Below the pieces are notes generated by a model. The model ran no database searches, was not told the DNA's origin, and saw only the letters and a program-made list of their open reading frames with translations. From NCBI RefSeq assembly GCF_028372415.1, contig NC_092878.1, positions 27,262,903 to 27,326,902 of the forward strand: DNA of 64,000 nt. Direction: 5' to 3'. The stretch comes from Notamacropus eugenii (taxonomy: Eukaryota; Chordata; Mammalia; Diprotodontia; Macropodidae). The position numbers and the translations under genes were made by a program. Shown here piece by piece: positions 27,101-36,900 of the stretch (the first letter of the stretch is position 1; every line of letters starts with the position of its first letter).

Positions 27101-30100
27101 AATTTGGAACTATGCTCCAAGGGCTATAATACTGCATACCTTTTCACCCAACAATACCATTTCTAGGTCTGTATCCCAAAGAGATCATAAAAATGGGAAA
27201 AGGACTCACACATACAAAAATATTCATAGCAGCTCTTTTTTGTGGTGGCCAAGAATTGGAAATTGAGGGGATGCCCATCAATTGCGAAATGGTTGAACAA
27301 GTGTGCTATATGAATGTAAGGTAATGTTATTATGCTATAAGAAACGACGAGCAGACAGACTTCAGAAAATCCTGGAAAGACTTTCATGAATTGATGTTGA
27401 GTGAAGTGAACAGAACTAGGAGAACATTGTACACAGTAATAGCAACATTGTGTGATGACTAACTTTGACAGACTTAACTCTTCTCAGCATCGCCAGAATC
27501 TAAGACAACTCCAAGACTCATGATGGAAAATGCTATCCCCAACTAGATAAAGAACTATGGGGTCTGAATGCAGATAGAAGCATACTATTTCATCTTTTTC
27601 TCGTGTTGTTTTGTTTTGTTTCTTCTTTCTTGTGGTTCCTCTCATTAGTTCTAATTCTTCTTTACAACATGACTAATGTTTAATACGAATGTACATGTAG
27701 AGCCTATATCAGACTGCATGCCATCTTGGGGAGAGGGAGAAAATTTAGAACTCAAAATCTTATAGAAGTGAATGTTGAAATCTAAAATAAGATTTTTTAA
27801 AAAAAAAACTGAGGCCATTTCCTGGCTTCCTTCCTTTTAACATATCTCACATCACTTAAGTCTTCCCCTACCATTCTCTTTCACCCTGGTCTCACATGAG
27901 GAGGTAGCTCTTCTTCCTGTCAAGAAAACCCCTCCACATGCACAAGTGTTCTCATTCTATCCTGTTTTCTCCAGAAAAACACCTCTTCTATCACTGTCAG
28001 TTTCCCACCAATCTTCAATTACTTCCTGTTTACTAGTTACTTTCTTACTGCCAACAAACATGCCCATGTCTCCCCATCCACCATCATTATCATACTATAA
28101 TTTTCCTTGAGAAAACCGTCTATGACCAGTACCTCCACTTTCTTTCTCTCACATTTCTGACTCTTGACTAAATGGCCAAATCTGAGGCTCTTTTTCAGTC
28201 TTCAGCCTTCTTGATTTCTCTGTGGTCTCTGACACTGCTGATCACTCTTCTCTCTAGGATTTTATGACACTTTTCTATCCTGGTTCTTCTACCAGATCTA
28301 CTTGTCCAGTCAACCAGCCTGAGGTGTGCAGTAAGCAGCTGGAGATGCAGGATGGAGGTCAGCAGAAAGTTTAGGGCTGGACAACTGAGAGTCATCTGCA
28401 TAGAGATGGTAACTGCAAAGAGGGAAGCTGATTAGGTCACCAAGTGAAATACTATAGAGGGACAAAAGAAGCCCAGGACAGGCCCTTGGGAAATACCCAA
28501 AATCAAGGGAGGGTCCTGGATGAAGATCCGGCAAAGCAGACTGGGAAAAAGTGTTTACATCGTAGAAGAACCAGGAACAAAAAGTATCTATGGGACATCT
28601 GAAATCAACATAGTCAAAACTAAACTCATTATTTGACCGACCCCAATCTTCCCTTCTCTAAACCTTCCCTAACTTTTCTTTTACAGTTTAGAGTACCACA
28701 TCCTCCTGGTAACCCACCCTTTAATCAGTTTGAGGTGTCATCCTCAACTCCTCACTCTCACCCCCTACATCTCTCATATGTGCCCCTTTTCAAACCACTG
28801 ATCTTCCTACAAGTACACATCTGACCATGTCACCGTTGCCCCATTCAATAAATTCCAGAACCTTCAGGACATCAATTCCAGTTTGGTCTTTAAGCCCTTT
28901 AAACCTAGCCCCTTCTTATCTTTCCAGTCTTCTTTCACATTACTCCCCTCTCCTCCTAAAGCCTCTGCAATCCAGTAACACTGGTTTCCTTCCTTTTCTT
29001 CCCACAAGACACTCTACTTCCTGATAATGGGCTTTTTCATTGGCTGTTTCCCATGACTGGAGTGGTTTCCTTCCTTATCTCGGTCTCCTGGCTTCCTTCA
29101 AGTCCCAGCTAAAGTCTTACCTTTTGCAAGAAGTCTTTCCCAGTATCCCTTGATCTTAGTGCCTTCCCTCTGAGACTACCTTCAGTCTTTCCTGCGGATA
29201 TCTTGTTTGTACAAAGTTATCTGCATATTGTCCCTCCCATTAGGCTGTAAGCTCCTTGAAAGCAGGCACTGTTTTTTTGCCTTTCTTTGTATTCCCAGAC
29301 CATGACACATTCACTGCCATATAGTAGGCACTTAATAAATGCTTGTTAACTAAGTCTGAAAGAGGGTAAATAATCTGCCCAATGTTGAAGAAAAAAGATA
29401 TTAATATGATATTCCAATACTGTTTGTACTCTAATACTATTGAAAGCTCTGGTCTGATAGGAATGGCTTTATTTATTTATTTAATTTCTAGCTTGGAAAG
29501 AGATGTTCAAACTGGCACTGTCCCTTATACTATCTTTAACATGACTCTCAGACAAGGTCCAAGAAAACTTTTGGTTAACATTTAATCACAATATATAAAA
29601 ATATAGCTCAAAGTTAATGCAAGCAGAGAGACCAAATTACCACTTCATTCCACAGAACTACCATTAGAACAAAGGGACGTCCTTCCTTTGTTATCTTGAT
29701 CCTTTCTCAGAGGAGAAGGGTGGGTGCTCACATGTCAATCAAAACAGGTGGACACTAACCAAATCATCCACCTTTCCAAAAGGGTGTTTCCCAGAAGTTT
29801 GGAAAGGGCTTTAGAATAAAATATTCATATTTTCAGTTTTACTAAAAGGGAGATTTTAAATATGCTTCTATACCAGGGTCAAAAGCCAGTGTTTAAAACA
29901 ATATTGGAACAGAGATCACCTTCCGGGTTCCAAGTCTATCTACTGTCGCCTGGCTGCCTTTATGTTCCTACCAAAGTCCTTCCTCCTTACCTTGTATTCA
30001 GTGTTTATTCTACATATACTTATGTATGTACAAAATGTTTCCCCTGAGAGAATGTATGCTTCTGGAGAGCATGTTTTATTTCATGCCTTGTATCTGTATC

Positions 30101-33100
30101 CTTGCACCCAGCAGTGTCCACCACATAGTAGATGCTTGTTAGACTGACTGGATACATATCGTATAATGCTGATAAAATAGATAAACTCTTTCAGGCCAGG
30201 GACAGTTTTTGTTTCTCGTACTATGTGAACAATCCCTATCACGGTTCTTTGCACACAATACATATCTTTTAAGTTTTTTGTACTTGTTTCTGAATCTGTT
30301 TCTCCATTTTTAAAATAGGGATGGATACCACTTGTAGAATGTATCTCACAGGAAGTCTTTTGCAAATCTTTGTAAAGGTTCTTATAAATTCAGCTATTGC
30401 TCTTTGAAATTTCTCCAGTTTCATTAGGTTTTTAAGGAGTAGTTCCAGGTGTAGATGCAGTACTAGTTTGTAATTCTGCTTTTGGTTTTATTTATAATTC
30501 CTTTTTCTCACTATGCTTACCAGACATACTACATACATCAGCGTCTTCAAGATGGTATCTGATAGATAGGGACCATCAGTTTTCTAAGGCACTTACAATA
30601 GCTGCCTTCTCTTCATGTCCTCTCATTCCTCTTAATCTCTTACAATCTGGCTTCTAACCGTAGCATTCCACTAAAAACTACTGTCTCCAAAGTTATTAAT
30701 GACCTTTTAGTTGCGAAATCCAAAGTCCTTTTCGCAATCTTCATTCTCCTTGATCTCTCTACAGCCTCACTGTTGATAACTCTCTCTTCCTTTAACTGTT
30801 CCTTCTAGGTTTTCTGGACTACCATTCTCTCCTGGTTTTCCTACCCTACCTGACCAAGGTTCCCCCTAGGTCTCCTCTGCTGGATCTTCCTCCAGATCAT
30901 GCTTCCTAATCATAGGTGTCCCTTAGGGTTCTGGCCTGGGCACTCTTCTTTCTCTACACTACTTCTACTGGTGATCTCATCAGCTCCTACGGATTTAATA
31001 ACTATAACAACGATTCTCAAATCTACCTACTATGCCCCAATCTCTCTCTTGGCCTCCAATCTCACATCTCCGACTGCCTTTAGACGTCTCAGACTGGAAA
31101 TTCAAAAGATAAATTAAAACTCAATGACTAAATTAGAACTCCCATCCCAGTCTCATCACTGTTTATCTACCTCCCATGTCCTATCTGTTGCTAAGGCCTG
31201 TCAATCTCACACTTTCAACGTCTTTTGAATATATCCCCATTTTTCCTTCAACACTGTCATTCCTCTAGTGCAGGCTCTCACCACCTTACACAGCAGTAGC
31301 CTACTTTGGCAAGGAGAGGAGGTATCTGCCTGTCTCAAGTCTCTCCATATTACGATGGACGCTACCTTAAGTCACTAAAGTGATTTCCCTAAAGACCTGT
31401 GTGATTTGATCATGTTGCTTCCCTACTCAATAAACTCCAGTGGCTCTCTATTGCCTCCAGGATCAAATACAAAATGGTCTATTTAGCATTCAAAGCCCTT
31501 CATAATCTAGCCCCCTCCTACCTTTTCAGTTGTCTTACACCTTATCCCCCAATACACGCTCTTCCAATGTAGTGACGTTGGCCTCTTCTCTCTTGGTTCA
31601 GGGCATTTTCTCTAGCTGTCCCCTGTGCCTGGAACACTCTCCTCTGCTCTGACAACAATACCCAACCAAAATCCCACCTACTACAGGAAGACTTCCTTAA
31701 CCCTTCTTAATTCCAATGCCTTTCCTCCATTAATTATTTCCTATTTATCCTGCATATAGCTCATTTTGTATATATGTTTCCATGTTGTCTCCCTCATTAA
31801 ACTGTGTGGTCCTCGAAGGCAGGGACTGTTTCGCCTCTTTTTGTATTTCTAGTGCTTAGCACAAAGCCTGGCACATAATGAATGTTTACTAACTGAGGAA
31901 CAGTTTGTTTTTTCCTAAACATACCATTATACTTTCTGAACACTACTAATGCTTATTTTACATTGTTCTACTGGTTAATTAACTGCACGTGACCTTTCAG
32001 CAGCTATTCCTACTAACCTAGGACTCCCAGAAGAGCTTGGTGTCATCTACAGTGGTTATCCGGTAGAGGAGAAAGAATAATGGATTTCGGTGGTGCCTTT
32101 CTCAATTACGTATTAAGAATTCTTTCCCTGTTTTCAGAGGTACAGGGCTATGGATGTGAAGTACTGCATATTTTCAAGTTAGAATGATGTGTTGGTTAAT
32201 AATGCCCCTCCTCAACCCCGTTATTCTTTGTTATAAGGGAGGACTTTCTAGGTGAGGGTAGAAAGTATTACATTGAGAAATCAAGTGATATAAAGAGACC
32301 TAAAAGAAGGAACTCTCCCCCCTAGTCAAACAAGGGAAAGTACTGATCAAGGACAAAAGACAATTTTGAACACATAGTTATCACCCATCGACAGACACCT
32401 TAATTTGGACCTCAGAGTTCAATACTTCAAGCCTCTAATTTTACATGAAGAAACTAAGGCCTGGGGAAGTTAAGTCATTTGCCCCAGTCACATAGGCAAT
32501 AAGCACCGGAAGCAATGTTTGAACCAAGGTCTTCATATGCCAAAGGAATTCACAGTCTCCCTAACTAAAAATGTTTGGTACTAATAAAATCAGTGCATAT
32601 TGAATGAGAGAAGCAACACTACTCTAGCAAGTATCACTAAGAGAAGTCTCATATCCAGGATTTATAAGAAATTCACTAAAATAGAAAAGACCAAAAGCTA
32701 TACCCAAATAAGCAGTAAAAGAAATAGAAAGTTTTCAAAAGAAGAACTACCAACTATTAATGACTACAGAAAACACACACTAAATTACTAATAAGAGAAA
32801 TACAAGTTACAAAAACTCTGAGACTTCATCTAAGACTCAGCAAATTGGCAAAGATAAGAAAAAATGGAAATTATGCTAGAGGAAAAGTGGAAAAATAGAC
32901 ACACTAATACACTGTTGGTGAAGCTGTGAATTGCTCTAACCATTTTGGAAAACGTTCTGGAATTATTCAAGAAAAAACTGTCTAAATTAACAGCTTTGGA
33001 TGCAAAAATGTCTTTACTGAGTATACACCTCAAGGAAGACAAAGACAGAAAAGTTCCATAAGATGTCAAAATATTCATAGTAGTAGCAAAGATGTGGAAA

Positions 33101-33908
33101 CAAAGTAGGTGCCTGTGATTGGGGGAATATATGAACTAATGGTGGAATATGAATTCAAGTATTATTCAGTAAGATATGATGAATTAGAATTCAGAGAAAC
33201 ATGAGATTTACATAAATTGGTGCAGAGTAAAATCAGCTTAACTAAAAAAACAATCTACAAAATTGTTACAATAATCTAAATAAAAAGAATACCAAAAAGA
33301 AAGTAGATCTCTGAGCAACTATTAACTAATTTTGGTCTCAGAAAACAAATAATGAAATACGCCTATCTTCTCTGGGCAAGAAAGGTGTGTCCAACATTGT
33401 AACACTGTCCAAAGAAGTCATTGTAGAGGTTGTCATTCTTAACCGTTTTTCTTTGTTACAAGAAAGGATTCAATTATGGGTGGGTGGAAACATCCAGAAA
33501 TGACTATGATGTACAGTAACAAGTATTTACCAATATCTGACACCTACTATGTGACAAGTATTGTGTTAAGTGCTGGAGATACAAAGAAAGGTAAGAGCCA
33601 GTACCTGTTCTCAAGAAGTTCATTATTTAACAACATATAAACAAGTATGGACAAACAATGTAGACAGGATAAAATTAGAGATTGTCAACAGAGGGAAGGC
33701 ACCAGAATTAAGGGGGATCAGGAAATACTTCCTAAATGGTAGTATTTTAGCTGGGACTTGAAGGAAGTCAGGGAGGACAACCAGTGAAAACACTTGGGAA
33801 TCAATAAATAAGATTGTCTTGCGTGAGGAAGGTGAAGGAAGCCAAAGTCAGTGGATCACTGAGTACATGGCATGAAGTATGGCATAAGAAGGGTGTGTGG
33901 GTGGGTAG

Positions 33909-33980
<72 letters not shown>

Positions 33981-36900
33981 AAACACAGGGACCAGCATGC
34001 TATAACAATACCCCCACAATGAGGTGATCCAAGGAATACACCTAGAGGGGACCTTAAAGATTATCTGCTCTACCCCTCACATTTGAGAGATGGAGCAAAG
34101 CACTGCACTCTACAGCCTCTGTGAGTCCCCTGTGGTCCTCCCATGGATGACTTTAGTTACAATGACAGTCCACCATCCCATTCACTGTACATGGCAATGG
34201 TACTACGTCTCACTCTTAGGTTCCTTCACAACTTAGTGCCCATACTCTGTTGTTCCAATGACTTATTTACCTTCATTAACTGGCTATAGAAGATCTGTTA
34301 TTTGTCAATAACTTACCCCTCTAACCTATCCACTTGAGAACACAACATGGACAACAGGGTAAGCCTAACTTCGACTCTACCTTTACAGCCCACGTCGGAG
34401 GTTTACTGCTTGTCTGACATTGGCAAGTCACCAGCCCCCTTCCCACCCACCCCACTAAAGCAACACTCTCTTACTCAGGGACGTGGCCTGGACGACCTCT
34501 GACTTTCCTTCCAGCTCCATCCATGATCCCACAGCGTCTTTTTCTATTAAAAGGAGACAAATAACTTAACCTAACACAAATGTTTCCTCATTGGTCACTC
34601 CCAAACAATCTACAAGTAAACGAGTAAACTGGGGGAATCTGAAGATCCTCTTTTTACAAACACTGGAATCCCTTGGAAAAAGGTTTTTAAATTTTTTTTT
34701 TTTTGCTGCCTAATTTCTTTTTTAGGTAATGTTAAACCTAAGCTTCTGTCCCAAGTTAAAATAACTCTCCACGTCACTATTTTCATTACTCTCCACGAGG
34801 CACTCACATGGAAAACCTGGCCTATTCTCATCATTCTGCACTAGGCATCCACTCCACATCTAAGTTTTCATTAAAATCTTGTGTGGGCTGGGGTCCACAT
34901 AGGTTCTGTATTCAATTGGATTGTAAGTTCTTGGTGGCCACTCAAGAGAGAGTATGGTATGATATGATAACCACAATAACCAGTATTTCTTTTAATAATC
35001 TATTAGTGGTACTTCTCAAAATAACCTATTCCTTGTGAACGTCTAGCCAGTCCTGTGACTTTTTCACTTGCAAAACTCTTTCCTTGTTATCTCATTTGAT
35101 TCTTACAACAACTCTGTGGAACAGGTGCTACTATTATCTCCATTCTGCAAATGAGGAAACTGAGGCAGAGAAAGGTTAGGAGATGCCCAGGGTCACATGA
35201 GATAGGGACTCAAATCTTTCTGATTGCAAGTCTAGCACTCTATCCATACCCAGCTGCCTCCTTAAGACTCCAGTTAGGAAAATCTGGGTCCAAATCCAGT
35301 CTCTGACTAGCTGTCTGACCTTGGGGAAGCCCTAACCCTTCATGGATCTCGGTTTCAAAGAGTTAGACTCAATGACCTCTTAGGATCCTTCAGCTCTATC
35401 TCTGTGACCCCATGCACCATCACTATCCTGAATAGCATTCAGTACCCAACAAAACAGTGGTGTTAGGATGAGTTCACAATCTCATGCTTGCAGTCTGTGT
35501 TTGGAACAGTTTGCTGCTCCATTACGGTCACATTTTCACCTGGCTCTATCCAAAATAATCTGTTGGTTGTGAATATTTCTAGCCAGTCCTAAGTCCCTTA
35601 TAAAACTGAATAAGCACTCCATATTGGCCATAGTTCGGCAGGAGTTTCAAAAATCAAGATTCTATGAGAGGTAAATTGTAAAGTAAAACTACAGAGTTCA
35701 AGTGTTCAGAACAAAACTTACTAAAAGCTCTGTCAGATAACTAGCTTGGTAGTATTATGCACGTGGGAGGGGGTTAATAAACGCTTGGAATCTGGAAGAG
35801 AAATAAATAAGATCTTGAATTCTACTGTTCATTATTTGGGTCACGGGGGAAGGTACGAGAAACAGCTAGACTGCCAAACAGATGAGGTTGGGATTTGGAG
35901 TCTGTAAGACTTGAGTTCAAATCTTGACTGGGTGGGTCCAGCTGCAAGTGCCTGAGCAGCCGCTGACCTTCTGTGACTCAACTTCCCAACCTGTAAAAGG
36001 AGGATGATTACACGGCACCTACCTCACCAGGTAGTGAGGATAGAATGAGTTAACTCATGGAAAAGGCTTCGCCAACTCCCGAGACTATGCAAACGCTTTT
36101 ATTAGAGCTCCAGATCACGACTCCCAGTCCAAGGGAGTGCCAAGCCAAAGGGAGGCGCACCAGTCACTGGCCGTGCCGCCTCCCCCGCTCCCAGGTGAGC
36201 GCGGCCACCAGGTGCCAGCGCGGCTCCGAGCCGCCCCTCCTCGGGCTCCCCCTCGGCGACAACGGAAGTAGTTCAGCTTCCACCAGCCAACCCAGGAAGG
36301 AATGTCAAAATACAATGACACAGGCGGAGATACCCCGAACAGGGCTAGGCGACGTGAGGGGGCGGCCCACGCCGCGAAAGCCGCACACGTGGGAGCCCGG
36401 CGCCCCCCCGCCCCGGCCCCGCGGTCCGCGCCCGCTCAGGCCGCGATGGGCCCTCGCAGGGACGCCTGACAAGGCCCGGGAAAACACCGTCTTTAAGTTG
36501 GGACGGCATCCAAAACCCTCCCTCGCCTCCCCCTCCCCGGGATTCCCCAGCCCGATTCGCCGCCCCCCCCCAGCCCACACACGTGTTAGCCCGACACCGC
36601 CCCACCGGGTCCCACGTGCGCTGGGTCCATCACACTCCCCACGTGTGGGCGCCCCACGGGCCTTCGCGGTCGCCGGGGTCACCGCGTGACCCTCGGGTCC
36701 CGGGAGGGGGAAGGAAGGAAAGGGAAAAGTCCAAGGTGTGGAAGTGTCCCGGACAGCAGAAGAGCCCACGCCCCTCCTCCCTAACCTCCCACCCTCTTCC
36801 CCCCTCCCCAAAACCTCAGGGCTGGGGGCGACGGCCCCTTTAAGACGCGGCCCTGTAGCCGCCCGCGGAGGGGGGTGCAGTGCGGCCTACGCCCCCCAGG

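Larger units (their letters stand above)
25870..29352 (+). repeat. Long, broken L2 LINE with endonuclease and RT remnants
   Basis: Old L2 copy. Readings show the endonuclease motifs ALWNA..SISNKL (about 26026) and VVAAYRPPNH (about 26293), an SDHNLL-like site near 26557, then the RT segment DLSVVSDTADHSSL (about 28210) and the 3' end TAGTAGGCACTTAATAAATG at 29320. It is interrupted by an L1 (27035-27802) and contains an inverted middle (about 28293-28561). Many stops; no function. Confidence 0.8.

Noticed and set aside
33801..34019. Open frame with a long HT dipeptide repeat
   Set aside because: It is the translated GT microsatellite.
36057..36689. Plus-strand open frame of 210 codons in the CpG island
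   Set aside because: Proline/arginine-rich reading produced by GC-rich sequence with few stops. It has no recognised domain, and overlapping open frames exist on both strands.
36305..36811. Minus-strand open frame of 168 codons in the CpG island
   Set aside because: Same composition effect; it lies within the start of intron 1 downstream of the exon 1 donor and has no homology I recognise.
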